Below, in pieces: positions 7,548 to 15,507 of a DNA stretch of 43,773 nt. Origin of the DNA: Candidatus Faecousia intestinigallinarum (GTDB lineage Bacteria; Bacillota; Clostridia; Oscillospirales; Oscillospiraceae); assembly GCA_018715805.1 (NCBI GenBank), contig DVKX01000059.1, positions 1 through 43,773 of the forward strand, written 5' to 3'. The notes beneath the pieces were generated by a model. That model saw only the letters and a program-made list of their open reading frames with translations, was not told the DNA's origin and searched no databases. The first letter of the stretch is position 1. Every line of letters starts with the position of its first letter. The position numbers and the translations under genes were made by a program.

Positions 7548-8631
7548 GAATTTAGGAAGCTATTTCCTCTCCCTGGGGCTGTCCATTCTCCTGGCGCTGG
7601 GGGTGGGTGCGGCCATCATGGCCGTCACAGGCTACCACCCCTGGGAGGCTTACCGGGCGCTGTTCCAGGGGGCTACCGGCTGCGGGGAGCTGGGCGATTT
7701 GCCCAGTCTCCTGACCCAGCGGCAGTTCGGCAATACGGTGGAATACGCCATGGTGCTCTTTCTCACGGGTCTGGCCTGCGCCCTGGGCGCCAGAGCCGGC
7801 ATCTTCAATGTGGGCGGCGAGGGGCAGCTCTATCTGGGGGCCATCGTCTCCGCCTACATTGGCGTGGTGCTGGCGGGACTTTCTCCCTGGGTGGTGATTC
7901 CGGCGGCGGCGCTGGGCGCCATGGCTGTGGGGGCGTTTTACGCCTGGATTCCCGGCGTTTTGAAGGTGAAATGCAAGGTCAACGAGGTCATCACCACCAT
8001 CATGCTGAACTCCGTGGCCATCTTTTTCTGCGCGTACCTCTCCAACGGCCCCTGGAAGACCGCCAATCCCAACCGGGTGTCCGGCACCGACCCTCTGGAG
8101 GCGGTCTACCGCTTTCCCCAGCTGATCCGCGGCTCCAATCTCACCAGCGCCATTTTTGCTTCGGCGGTGATCGCCCTGCTGGTGTGGTATGTAATGAGCC
8201 GCACCACCACAGGCTTTGAAATGAAGCTCACCGGGCACAATCCCCGCTTCGCCAGATTTTTGGGGCTGAACGTGGACAATATTGTGATCGCCGCCATGAG
8301 CGTCTCCGGAGCGATCTGCGGCCTGGTGGGGATGTTTCAGGTCTACGGCGTCAAGGGACACTACCAGGACGGCATCAGCAATGAATACTATTTCGACGGC
8401 CTGCTGGTGGCCATGATCATGGGCTACCGTCCGGTGGGCATCATCGTCATGAGCTTTTTCTTCGCCTTTTTGAAGGTGGGGGCGGCGGGCATGGAGCTGA
8501 ACGCCGGAGTGCCCGGGGAACTTTACCGCATCATCCAGTCGGTGGTTATCTTCTTCCTGGCCGCCGAGGGAGGCGTGAAGGCTCTGCTGGCCAGAAAGAA
8601 AACGAAAAAGGAGGCCGCCAACCATGGGTGA
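7537..8631 (+). CDS. Nucleoside-type ABC permease (NupP/YufP-like)
   Basis: A 364-residue polytopic permease of the BPD_transp_2 family with about ten hydrophobic helices. It carries the family signature segment KCKVNEVITTIMLN. GGAAAGGAGG precedes the ATG inside the ATPase gene (11-bp overlap), and the 3' end overlaps the second permease by 8 bp. It is paired with the 8624-9529 permease as one half of the channel. Confidence 0.85.
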   Translation: MKRRNLGSYFLSLGLSILLALGVGAAIMAVTGYHPWEAYRALFQGATGCGELGDLPSLLTQRQFGNTVEYAMVLFLTGLACALGARAGIFNVGGEGQLYLGAIVSAYIGVVLAGLSPWVVIPAAALGAMAVGAFYAWIPGVLKVKCKVNEVITTIMLNSVAIFFCAYLSNGPWKTANPNRVSGTDPLEAVYRFPQLIRGSNLTSAIFASAVIALLVWYVMSRTTTGFEMKLTGHNPRFARFLGLNVDNIVIAAMSVSGAICGLVGMFQVYGVKGHYQDGISNEYYFDGLLVAMIMGYRPVGIIVMSFFFAFLKVGAAGMELNAGVPGELYRIIQSVVIFFLAAEGGVKALLARKKTKKEAANHG

Positions 8632-9529
8632 TATTTTGACGGCGGGACTCCTGCGGCAGATGCTCCGCTCTGCCACCCCGGTGGCGCTGGCCGCCATGGG
8701 CGGCGCCATGACCGAGCACGCGGGGGTCATGAACATCGGTATGGACGGCATGATCCTCATTGGCGCTTTCGCGGCGGTGGCGGTGAGCGCCGTGACCGGC
8801 TCCGCCTGGCTGGGCGTTTTGGCGGCCATCGCCGCAGGGATCCTGGTGGGGATGTTCTTCGCGCTGTTTGTGGTAAAGTTCAAGAGCGATGAGTTTATCA
8901 TCGGCACGGCGCTGAACATCTTCGCCGGGGGGCTGACAGTGTTCCTGCTGGGGGCAATTTTCGGCGTGCGGGGCACCCTCCGTACCCAGGCGGGGCTGCC
9001 TGCGGTGGAGATCCCTGTTTTGCGGGACATCCCCTTTGTGGGGGAGGTGCTCAGCGGCAATTCTCTGTTCGTTTATCTGACGGTGCTGCTGGCCTGGGGG
9101 ATGTGGGCGTTGGTATACCGCACCCCCTGGGGCTATCACCTGCGGGCGGCGGGGGAGCATCCCGGCGCGCTGCGGACTGCGGGCATCAGTCCGGAGGGAC
9201 GGCAGTGGCAGGCTTCCATCCTCTGCGGGGCGCTGTGCGGTCTGGCAGGGGCGCAGCTTGCCCTGGGCAATGTGTCCATGTTCTCCGAGGGCATGAGCAA
9301 TTCCCGGGGCTATGTGGCTTTCGCCTGCGTGATCTTCGGCGCGGCCAACCCGGGGAAGGCATATCTGGCGGCGCTGATGTTCGGCTTCTTCGACGCTCTG
9401 GGCTACCGGCTTCAGGAATACCAGATCAGCGCCAACCTGACCTCCATGATCCCCTATCTCATCACCGTGGCCATGATGGTGTATGTCGTGCTGCGCGGAG
9501 AGCGCCGCCGGGCGGCCGGCAGAGCGTAG
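8624..9529 (+). CDS. Nucleoside-type ABC permease (NupQ/YufQ-like)
   Basis: A 301-residue BPD_transp_2 permease, the shorter partner in the usual two-permease arrangement. Typical segments include AAMGGAMTEHAGVMNIGMDG at the N-terminus and RAAGEHPGALRTAGIS in the cytoplasmic loop. It is the last gene of the run. No convincing terminator is visible before the gap promoter at 9614. Confidence 0.85.
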   Translation: MGDILTAGLLRQMLRSATPVALAAMGGAMTEHAGVMNIGMDGMILIGAFAAVAVSAVTGSAWLGVLAAIAAGILVGMFFALFVVKFKSDEFIIGTALNIFAGGLTVFLLGAIFGVRGTLRTQAGLPAVEIPVLRDIPFVGEVLSGNSLFVYLTVLLAWGMWALVYRTPWGYHLRAAGEHPGALRTAGISPEGRQWQASILCGALCGLAGAQLALGNVSMFSEGMSNSRGYVAFACVIFGAANPGKAYLAALMFGFFDALGYRLQEYQISANLTSMIPYLITVAMMVYVVLRGERRRAAGRA

Positions 9530-9613
9530 GAGGGAAGCCGCGCTCCGATTCTGCCTTTTTGCCGGTTTTGCCCCGTGTTCACAAAAAATTCCCGCAGAAT
9601 CTGAAAAATCCAC

Positions 9614-9701
9614 TTTACAAGCCCATTGGGTTATTGTATAATCTATCTGTACGGAATTATCGATTCCATACGGCAACTGTATATCATGCTGCAATGCAGC
9701 A
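9614..9701 (+). promoter_or_regulatory. gap promoter and leader with two small inverted repeats
   Basis: TTTACA (9614-9619), a 17-bp spacer and TATAAT (9637-9642) form a strong promoter. Just after the start point lie GGAAT-tatcg-ATTCC (9653-9667) and TGCTGC-aat-GCAGCA (about 9688-9702). They could be an operator and a leader hairpin; no known glycolytic regulator gene is adjacent. Confidence 0.65.
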
Positions 9702-9723
9702 ATTTTGAATGGAGGAAGTTACC

Positions 9724-10737
9724 ATGTCTGTTAAAGTTGCAATCAACGGCTTCGGCCGGATCGGCCGTCTGGCTTTCCGCCAGATGTTCGGCGCTGAGGG
9801 TTATGAGGTTGTCGCCATCAATGACCTGACCTCTCCCAAGATGCTGGCTCACCTGCTGAAGTACGATTCCACCCAGGGCAACTACAGCAACCAGCACACC
9901 GTGGAAGCCGGCGAGAACAACATCGTTGTCGACGGTAAGTCCATTACCATCTATGCCAAGGCCAACGCCGCCGAGCTGCCCTGGGGCGAGCTGGGCGTGG
10001 ACGTGGTTCTGGAGTGCACCGGCTTCTACACCAGCAAGGCCAAGGCGCAGGCGCACATCGACGCCGGCGCGAAGAAGGTGGTCATTTCCGCCCCTGCCGG
10101 CAATGACCTGCCCACCATCGTGTACAACGTGAACCACACCACTCTGACCAAGGAAGACACCATCATCTCCGCCGCTTCCTGCACCACCAACTGCCTGGCA
10201 CCCATGGCCAAGGCACTGAACGACCTGGCTCCCATCGAGTCCGGCATTATGTGCACCATCCACGCCTACACCGGCGACCAGATGATCCTGGACGGCCCGC
10301 AGCGTAAGGGCGACCTGCGCCGCAGCCGCGCCGGCGCTGTGAACATCGTTCCCAACTCCACCGGCGCCGCCAAGGCCATCGGCCTGGTGATCCCCGAGCT
10401 GAACGGCAAGCTCATCGGCGCCGCTCAGCGCGTTCCCACCCCCACCGGTTCTACCACCATCCTGAACGCTGTTGTGAAGGGTGAGGTCACCGTGGAGCAG
10501 GTGAACGCCCAGATGAAGGCGGAGTCCACCGAGTCCTTCGGCTACAACACCGACGAGATCGTCTCCTCCGACGTCATCGGTATGCGCTACGGCTCCCTGT
10601 TCGACGCCACCCAGACCATGGTCATGAAGCTGGGCAACGGCACCACCCAGGTACAGGTCGTCTCCTGGTACGACAACGAGAACTCCTATGTTTCTCAGAT
10701 GGTTCGCACCATTAAGTACTTCTCCGAGCTGGGCTAA
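9724..10737 (+). CDS. gap: Glyceraldehyde-3-phosphate dehydrogenase, type I
   Basis: This 337-residue enzyme oxidises glyceraldehyde-3-phosphate to 1,3-bisphosphoglycerate in glycolysis. The NAD-binding site GFGRIGR is at 9-15, and D34 after the second strand suggests NAD rather than NADP. The catalytic cysteine is C153 in SAASCTTNC. The phosphate-site and C-terminal catalytic-domain motifs are complete. The ATG at 9724 follows GGAGG (9711-9715). Codon use is strongly biased (aag, ctg, acc), as expected for high expression. It is monocistronic and flanked by terminators; pgk and tpi are not adjacent. Confidence 0.97.
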   Translation: MSVKVAINGFGRIGRLAFRQMFGAEGYEVVAINDLTSPKMLAHLLKYDSTQGNYSNQHTVEAGENNIVVDGKSITIYAKANAAELPWGELGVDVVLECTGFYTSKAKAQAHIDAGAKKVVISAPAGNDLPTIVYNVNHTTLTKEDTIISAASCTTNCLAPMAKALNDLAPIESGIMCTIHAYTGDQMILDGPQRKGDLRRSRAGAVNIVPNSTGAAKAIGLVIPELNGKLIGAAQRVPTPTGSTTILNAVVKGEVTVEQVNAQMKAESTESFGYNTDEIVSSDVIGMRYGSLFDATQTMVMKLGNGTTQVQVVSWYDNENSYVSQMVRTIKYFSELG

Positions 10738-10755
10738 TTTCTCACAAACCGACAA

Positions 10756-10782
10756 GATCCGCCGCATATGCGGCGGGTCTTT
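10756..10782 (+). terminator. Terminator after gap
   Basis: GATCCGCCGCA (10756-10766) pairs with TGCGGCGGGTC (10769-10779), followed by a short run TTTCTCT. The T-tract is modest; the hairpin at 10808 backs it up. Confidence 0.6.
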
Positions 10783-10807
10783 CTCTGCGGCAAAGCCATC
10801 TGCGGTC

Positions 10808-10839
10808 AAAAGCCCGCCGTGCTGTACGGCGGGCTTTTT
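10808..10839. terminator. Bidirectional terminator between gap and the antiporter
   Basis: AAAAGCCCGCCGT (10808-10820) and ACGGCGGGCTTTT (10826-10838) form a 13-bp stem with a 5-nt loop. T-tracts occur on both strands, so it can end both convergent genes. Confidence 0.8.
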
Positions 10840-10846
10840 GCGCTTG

Positions 10847-12112
10847 TTATGTCTTTGCCCGCTTGACGGTGGGCTTGGGGCGGATCTCTCCGGCGCGGGT
10901 CAGCGCCATCTTGGTGAGCAGCGGTCCCACCAGCTCATAGATCAGCACGGAAAACAGGACGATGTTGCGGATGATCGCGCCTTCCTGCCCGAACTGGGCG
11001 GCGACGGTGACGGTCATGCCCAGCGCCACGCCCGCCTGGGGCAGCAGGGTGATGCCCAGATATTTTCGGATGTTCCGGTCGCAGCCCATGAATTTGGAGC
11101 TGATGGAAGCGCCCAAAATCTTGCCTGCGGAGCGGCTGAGGATATAGGCGGCGCCGATGCCTACCACGGACGCCTGGGCGAACAGACGCAGATCCAGCTC
11201 CGCGCCGGAGATCACGAAGAACAGCACGTTAATGGGCGCCGTCCACTGCTCGGTTTTGAACATGATCTCCTCGGAGAAATCGCACAGATTGCAGAAGATG
11301 GTGCCGCACATCATGCACACCAGCAGGGAAGAAAAGCCGATCTCCACACCGCCGCCCAGGGAAATTTCCAGCTTGGAAAGCCCTGCGGACAGCGCTACGA
11401 ACGCCACGGCCAGGCTCAACCGCTTGGAATTGGAGTTGAAGAAAATTTCCACCTGGCTGAAGATCCAGCCCAGCGCCGCGCCCATCCCCAGGGAAAGGAG
11501 GATCTCCAGCGTGGGATTCAGCAGTACGGAAACCAGGCTGATGGAGCCGCTGGTCAGCGCCTTGGCCACACCGGTGGATACGGCGAACACGATCAGACCC
11601 ACCGCGTCGTCCAGCGCCACAATGGGCAGCAGGATGTCGGTTAGAGGACCCTTGGCCTTGTACTGGTTGATGACCATTACCGTGGCGGCGGGAGCGGTGG
11701 CGGTGGCGATGGCGCCCAGAAGGAGGCAGGTGGAAACAGGCAGCTGGTCGCCCAGCGCCAGGTGCAGCAGCAGCAGGGTGACGTCCACCAGGATGGTGGC
11801 GGAAAGCGCCTGGAAAATGGCGATGACGGTGGCCTGCCGCCCGGTTTTCCGCAGGGCGGTGATGCGGAACTCGCTGCCGATGGAAAACGCGATGAAGCCC
11901 AAAGCGGTATCCGAAACCAGCCCCATGGCCTCTACAAACGCAAAGCTTTCAAATCCCAGACCGGGGATGCCCAGCCGCCCCAGACACAGCGGCCCCACCA
12001 GCAGACCGGCCACCAGATAGCAGGTCACGTCCGGGAGGTTGAAGCGGGAGGTAAGCCGGGAAAGAAACAGGCCGGCGAACATAGCAACGCCGACAGCCAA
12101 AAGATATTCCAT
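10847..12112 (-). CDS. Cation:proton antiporter (monovalent cation/H+ family, CPA2-like)
   Basis: A 421-residue polytopic membrane protein of the sodium/proton exchanger superfamily with about 12-13 hydrophobic helices. The helix around IVALDDAVGL carries the paired aspartates typical of the ion site. ATATAPAATVMVI matches the preceding conserved helix. Cytoplasmic KTN/RCK domains found in Kef/YbaL proteins are absent, so only the membrane domain is present. The ribosome site is weak (GCGAGG). Ion specificity (Na+ or K+) cannot be read. Confidence 0.85.
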   Translation of the reverse strand: MEYLLAVGVAMFAGLFLSRLTSRFNLPDVTCYLVAGLLVGPLCLGRLGIPGLGFESFAFVEAMGLVSDTALGFIAFSIGSEFRITALRKTGRQATVIAIFQALSATILVDVTLLLLHLALGDQLPVSTCLLLGAIATATAPAATVMVINQYKAKGPLTDILLPIVALDDAVGLIVFAVSTGVAKALTSGSISLVSVLLNPTLEILLSLGMGAALGWIFSQVEIFFNSNSKRLSLAVAFVALSAGLSKLEISLGGGVEIGFSSLLVCMMCGTIFCNLCDFSEEIMFKTEQWTAPINVLFFVISGAELDLRLFAQASVVGIGAAYILSRSAGKILGASISSKFMGCDRNIRKYLGITLLPQAGVALGMTVTVAAQFGQEGAIIRNIVLFSVLIYELVGPLLTKMALTRAGEIRPKPTVKRAKT

Positions 12113-12148
12113 AAGAAAATGCCTCGCAATGCTTTCAAATCGGTATTA

Positions 12149-12176
12149 ATTATACTCCGAAAGCGAAAAGTTGCAA
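12149..12176 (-). promoter_or_regulatory. Promoter of the antiporter gene
   Basis: On the minus strand TTGCAA (12171-12176) and TATAAT (12149-12154) are 16 bp apart, about 40 bp before the start codon. Confidence 0.6.
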
Positions 12177-12277
12177 TGGGCGAAATCTACAAGATTCTTT
12201 TGGCGCGGGGGTGGAGAAATGAACACAATCGCCGTAGCGGCGAAGAAGCGCCGCCGTTTCCGCTCCTGAGAAAACGG

Positions 12278-13096
12278 TCAGATGGCGGCGAGAATCGTTT
12301 CCAGCAGGCGATGAAAGTCGTCGTGGACGCGGTTGGCGGTTTCCACTACCTCCTGATGGCTCAGCTTTACCGGCAGCACCCCTGCGGCCATATTGGTGAT
12401 GCAGGACACGCCGATCACCTCCATGCCGCTGTGGCCGGCTGCCAGCGCCTCCGGCACGGTGGACATTCCCACAGCGTCCGCTCCCAGAATCCGCGCCATG
12501 CGCACTTCCGCAGGGGTTTCGTAATTGGGGCCGGAGAACATCATATACACGCCCTCCTCCAGCGGGATGCCAGCCTGGGCGGCGCGCTCCTTGACAGCGG
12601 CGCGAAGACGGGCGGTATACAGATCGCTGACATCGGGGAAGCGGGGGCCGAAAGCGTCCAGATTCTCCCCAATCAGGGGATTCTGGCCGGAATAGTTGAT
12701 GTGGTCGGAAATGAGCATCAGGCAGCCCGCGTGGAAGCCCAGGTTCACCCCGCCGGCGGCGTTGGTGAGCACCAGAGTTTTTACGCCCATGGCCGCCAGC
12801 ACCCGGATGGGCAGGGTCAGCGCCTGCTGGGTGAAGCCCTCGTAGTAATGCAGCCGACCCTGGAGCACCACCACTTCCCTGCCGCAGCGGCGTCCAAAGA
12901 CAAATGCGCCGCTGTGCCCGGCCACGGTGGGCTGGGGGAAATCAGGGATCTGGGCATAGGGGACGCGCACCGGATTTTCCAGGGTGTCGGCAAAGTCCCC
13001 CAGGCCGCTGCCCAGCACCAGGCCGATGGTAGGACGGCTTTGCACATGGGATAAGAGATAGTCCGCTGCTGCGGAGATGGTTTCAGCGAGTTTCAT
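12278..13096 (-). CDS. punA: Purine-nucleoside phosphorylase (PunA, trimeric type)
   Basis: A 272-residue inosine/guanosine phosphorylase that cleaves purine nucleosides with phosphate to base plus ribose-1-phosphate. The phosphate loop GLVLGSGLG is near the N-terminus. Also visible are TVAGHSG (active-site His), LQGRLHYYEG, LTNAAGGVN and the base-site segment MFSGPNYETPAEVRM. AGGAGG precedes the ATG at 13096. It fits with the two nucleoside-type importers in the window as a salvage enzyme. Its promoter is at 13127-13155; a terminator-like hairpin lies just upstream of that promoter. Confidence 0.93.
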   Translation of the reverse strand: MKLAETISAAADYLLSHVQSRPTIGLVLGSGLGDFADTLENPVRVPYAQIPDFPQPTVAGHSGAFVFGRRCGREVVVLQGRLHYYEGFTQQALTLPIRVLAAMGVKTLVLTNAAGGVNLGFHAGCLMLISDHINYSGQNPLIGENLDAFGPRFPDVSDLYTARLRAAVKERAAQAGIPLEEGVYMMFSGPNYETPAEVRMARILGADAVGMSTVPEALAAGHSGMEVIGVSCITNMAAGVLPVKLSHQEVVETANRVHDDFHRLLETILAAI

Positions 13097-13126
13097 AGGA
13101 TCGTTCCTCCTGATAAGAATAAAAAC

Positions 13127-13155
13127 ATGATACCATAAATAGGAGCGGGATACAA
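13127..13155 (-). promoter_or_regulatory. Promoter of punA
   Basis: On the minus strand TTGTAT (13150-13155) and TATCAT (13127-13132) are 17 bp apart, about 30 bp before the punA start. Confidence 0.6.
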
Positions 13156-13420
13156 TCCTAAAAGCGCAGCGCCCCGAAAAAAGGAGAATCCCCGGTGCAG
13201 CGCACCGGGGATCTCCACAGAAAGGGATTAGAAAGAAGAGAGGTAGAAAAGAGGATCTACGAAACAGAAGTCAGACGGCTCACGGCTTCCGCCTGCCTTC
13301 TGAATATAGAATAATCGGGGCTTTTGAACGGCTCATGTCCGGTTTGAAAACAAAAAGCAACGAATTTATGAATAGATTTTGTCCCCTTTGGGAAAATTTC
13401 CCCATTCCTTGAAAAAAACC
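13156..13420. other. Gene-free region with large structured elements
   Basis: I see no coding sequence between the punA and rpsF promoters. The region contains a long near-palindrome at 13265-13302 (CAGAAG/CTTCTG ends, CAGACGG/CCGCCTG core). Next to it, at 13217-13256, is a purine-rich tract (plus strand). A very strong hairpin with a T-tract on the minus strand lies at 13177-13216. Together these look like a minus-strand structured leader or small RNA ending at that hairpin; no known riboswitch class was recognised. Confidence 0.5.
13177..13216 (-). terminator. Strong intrinsic terminator upstream of punA
   Basis: ATCCCCGGTGC (13188-13198) pairs with GCACCGGGGAT (13202-13212), extended by GGAG/CTCC past one bulged A. 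On the minus strand the stem is followed by six T residues (13177-13182). No minus-strand gene ends here, so it must stop an unannotated RNA or act as an attenuator for punA. Confidence 0.75.
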
Positions 13421-13449
13421 TTGACACTGCAGGGGAAAAAGGCTATAAT
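13421..13449 (+). promoter_or_regulatory. Consensus promoter of rpsF-ssb-rpsR
   Basis: TTGACA (13421-13426), a 17-bp spacer and TATAAT (13444-13449): both boxes match the SigA consensus completely, fitting a highly expressed ribosomal operon. Confidence 0.9.
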
Positions 13450-13455
13450 ACACTA

Positions 13456-13499
13456 GCCTGTCTATGCAGGCGATCCTTGCTCCCGGCGCGTCCGGGGGC
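13456..13499 (+). promoter_or_regulatory. rpsF leader with two hairpins (candidate S6:S18 site)
   Basis: The short leader folds into GCCTG-tctatg-CAGGC (13456-13471) and GCTCCCGG-cgcgt-CCGGGGGC (13479-13499). In many bacteria the rpsF leader is bound by the S6:S18 complex for autoregulation. The position fits, but I could not verify the conserved motif. Confidence 0.4.
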
Positions 13500-13526
13500 C
13501 AAAAGTCCAAAAGGAGGTGCAACAAC

Positions 13527-13823
13527 ATGGCTAAGATCACTGGTAAGTACGAGGTGCTCTACATCATCGACCCTGCCCAGGGCGAGGAGGGCATCGCCGC
13601 GCTTGTGGAAAAGTTCAAGGCAATGGTGGAAGCGGAGGGTACCCTGTCCAATGTGGACGAGTGGGGCAAGCGCCGTCTGGCCTACCCCATCAACGACCTG
13701 ATGGAGGGCTACTACGTTCTCATGAACTACGAGAGCAAGCCCGCATTCCCCGCAGAGCTGGAGCGTGTGATGAAGATCACCGACGGCGTCCTGCGCTGCC
13801 TGACCACTGTGGTGGCGGAGTAA
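13527..13823 (+). CDS. rpsF: 30S ribosomal protein S6
   Basis: A 98-residue S6 protein. It begins MAKITGKYEVLYIIDP, and the internal EWGKRRLAYPINDLMEGYY is the family signature. It binds 16S rRNA with S18 on the 30S platform. The start at 13527 follows AAAGGAGG. It is first in the conserved rpsF-ssb-rpsR order, 12 bp before ssb, and read from a consensus promoter. Confidence 0.97.
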   Translation: MAKITGKYEVLYIIDPAQGEEGIAALVEKFKAMVEAEGTLSNVDEWGKRRLAYPINDLMEGYYVLMNYESKPAFPAELERVMKITDGVLRCLTTVVAE

Positions 13824-13835
13824 GGAGGCAGTCCC

Positions 13836-14345
13836 ATGCTCAACCACATCATTATCATGGGTCGGCTGACCCGTGACCCGGAGCTGCGCCGTACCGGCAG
13901 CGGCATTGCCGTGGCGTCCTTCACCCTGGCGGTGGATCGGGATTTCTCTCCCAAGGACGGCGGCGAACGGGAAACCGACTTCATCGACTGCGTGGCCTGG
14001 CGGCAGACGGGAGAGTTCGTCTCCAAGTATTTCGCCAAGGGGCGCATGGCGGTGGTGTCCGGCCGTCTCCAGATCCGCAACTGGACGGATAAGGACGGCA
14101 ACAAGCGCCGCAGCGCCGAGGTAATTGCAGATAACGTGTACTTCGGCGACAGCAAGCGGGATGACCAGGGCGGCAGCGCCGCCGGCTCCTATGGCGGGAA
14201 CAGCTACGGTAATGGCAATAATCATTACAGCGGCTACGCCCCCGTGCCTGCCCCAAGCGGTGGCTTTGGCAGCTATTCCGCGCCCAGCGCCCCAGCGTCC
14301 GATTTCGCGATGCTGGAGGACGACGACGCCCAGCTGCCTTTCTAA
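13836..14345 (+). CDS. ssb: Single-stranded DNA-binding protein
   Basis: A 169-residue SSB. The N-terminal OB fold (about 1-107) starts MLNHIIIMGRLTRDPELRRT. It is followed by a Gly/Ser/Tyr/Asn-rich flexible linker and the acidic tip EDDDAQLPF, which recruits partner proteins. TAAGGAGG precedes the ATG. It sits between the S6 and S18 genes, the standard Firmicutes arrangement. Confidence 0.97.
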   Translation: MLNHIIIMGRLTRDPELRRTGSGIAVASFTLAVDRDFSPKDGGERETDFIDCVAWRQTGEFVSKYFAKGRMAVVSGRLQIRNWTDKDGNKRRSAEVIADNVYFGDSKRDDQGGSAAGSYGGNSYGNGNNHYSGYAPVPAPSGGFGSYSAPSAPASDFAMLEDDDAQLPF

Positions 14346-14384
14346 AAAGAACTTTTTCACAACGCTTACAAGGAGGTTATTTCC

Positions 14385-14621
14385 ATGGCAAACGAACAGC
14401 GTGTTCGTCCCCGCAAGCGCCGCAAGGTGTGCGCTTTCTGCGTGGACAAAGTGACCAGCATCGATTACAAGGACACTGCGAAGCTCCGCCGTTACCTGTC
14501 CGAGCGCGGCAAGATTCTGCCCCGCCGCACCACCGGTACCTGCGCGGCGCACCAGCGTGACCTGACCGGCGCCATCAAGCGTGCCCGCCAGATCGCCCTG
14601 CTGCCCTATGTGGCCGATTGA
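14385..14621 (+). CDS. rpsR: 30S ribosomal protein S18
   Basis: A 78-residue basic S18 protein with the family motifs [27 protein letters not shown] and [15 protein letters not shown]. The three cysteines near the N-terminus and middle resemble the zinc-binding C+ form. AAGGAGG precedes the ATG. It is last in the operon, followed by two terminators in a row. Confidence 0.97.
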   Translation: MANEQRVRPRKRRKVCAFCVDKVTSIDYKDTAKLRRYLSERGKILPRRTTGTCAAHQRDLTGAIKRARQIALLPYVAD

Positions 14622-14630
14622 TAATGTAAA

Positions 14631-14663
14631 CGCTCCAGGGTGCAAACCCTGGAGCGCTTTTTT
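14631..14663 (+). terminator. Terminator of the rpsF operon, first hairpin
   Basis: CGCTCCAGGGT (14631-14641), loop GCAA and ACCCTGGAGCG (14646-14656), then a T-run to 14663. A textbook intrinsic terminator. Confidence 0.92.
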
Positions 14664-14668
14664 GCGCC

Positions 14669-14702
14669 GCAGTCCCTGCGAGGATGGGACTGCTTTTTTT
14701 CT
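14669..14702 (+). terminator. Terminator of the rpsF operon, second hairpin
   Basis: GCAGTCCC (14669-14676) and GGGACTGC (14686-14693) with a 9-nt loop, then seven T residues. It lies only 5 bp after the first terminator. Confidence 0.85.
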
Positions 14703-14714
14703 CCCTAACGATCA

Positions 14715-15506
14715 TTATAAAATACAATCTGTCTTCGTATATTTCATAGCTTGCCTGTAATAGGCGGAGTGATTGACGATCTGGATCGCGCAGACGGCAA
14801 GGGACGGCAAAAAGCCGATACCAAATACCAAGGCGCAAATCGCAAGCAAAACGGCGAGAATGGTGCAAGCGGTATTCGTGGCGCGATATGCCTGAAACGC
14901 GCACTTACCCATCAGGAGCTTCTCAGCTTCATCGCAATGATCCACCCATTTCTTGTGAAACCGGAGATCGTAGTACGAAACCGCCTTTTCGGGATTTGTC
15001 TTTTTTGCGGTGTCGATGCACTTTTGCTGGATAATGACTGCTTCTAACATAACAGCGAAGAACGCGGCAATCACAGCGAAAAATGGTACGGCATTTTTCC
15101 AGTCTTCCAAATAAGTAAGCCCAACGGAATAGGATGCGGCAATAAGAAAATAGGAGACAATGATGGCGGCGTCCGAAATCCAAATGACCATGGATATTTT
15201 GTGTTCTGCTGCGTCGGATATTTCTTCATCCTCGCCATTCCAGCCGGCAAGCAGCTTTTTTGCATTTTTGTAAAGCGGAACGCAGACGATTGGCAGAGCG
15301 ATGGCTTCCGCGAACAGCAGCCACGGCGCAATGCGCATACAAAAGAAATCTGCGGCAGCTTTTATGCCGCCTGAAAGGGCGTCAAGCCTGTAATATCCTG
15401 ATAAAAAGCCGATTCCGGCGCCAACCAACGCGCTGATGACCATAATCAGTATATAGATCGGCAGCGCCTTGCGGTTTGCCTGCTGGATTTGCTGCTTGTT
15501 TTCCAT
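14715..15506 (-). CDS. DUF3169 family membrane protein
   Basis: A 263-residue membrane protein with about six hydrophobic segments in three pairs. It starts MENKQQIQQANRKALPIY. This layout and its pairing with a small Xre regulator match DUF3169 proteins, whose function is unknown. The ATG at 15506 follows AGGAGGAAG; an upstream ATG at 15545 lies inside the regulator gene. It is separated from the regulator by 1 bp, so the pair is one unit. The two genes are AT-richer than the ribosomal operon beside them, suggesting later acquisition. Confidence 0.75.
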   Translation of the reverse strand: MENKQQIQQANRKALPIYILIMVISALVGAGIGFLSGYYRLDALSGGIKAAADFFCMRIAPWLLFAEAIALPIVCVPLYKNAKKLLAGWNGEDEEISDAAEHKISMVIWISDAAIIVSYFLIAASYSVGLTYLEDWKNAVPFFAVIAAFFAVMLEAVIIQQKCIDTAKKTNPEKAVSYYDLRFHKKWVDHCDEAEKLLMGKCAFQAYRATNTACTILAVLLAICALVFGIGFLPSLAVCAIQIVNHSAYYRQAMKYTKTDCIL

Positions 15507-15507
15507 T

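Noticed and set aside
7552-9060. 502-codon minus-strand open frame opposite the permease genes
   Set aside because: Composition (Pro/His/Arg/Ser-rich) and lack of a start context mark it as a shadow of two overlapping permease genes.
13156-13320. Purine riboswitch upstream of punA
   Set aside because: The conserved purine-aptamer loops and three-way junction are not present.
13280-13540. 86-codon minus-strand open frame before punA
   Set aside because: No ribosome site, overlaps the rpsF promoter and start, and has no family resemblance; the RNA-level structure is a better explanation.
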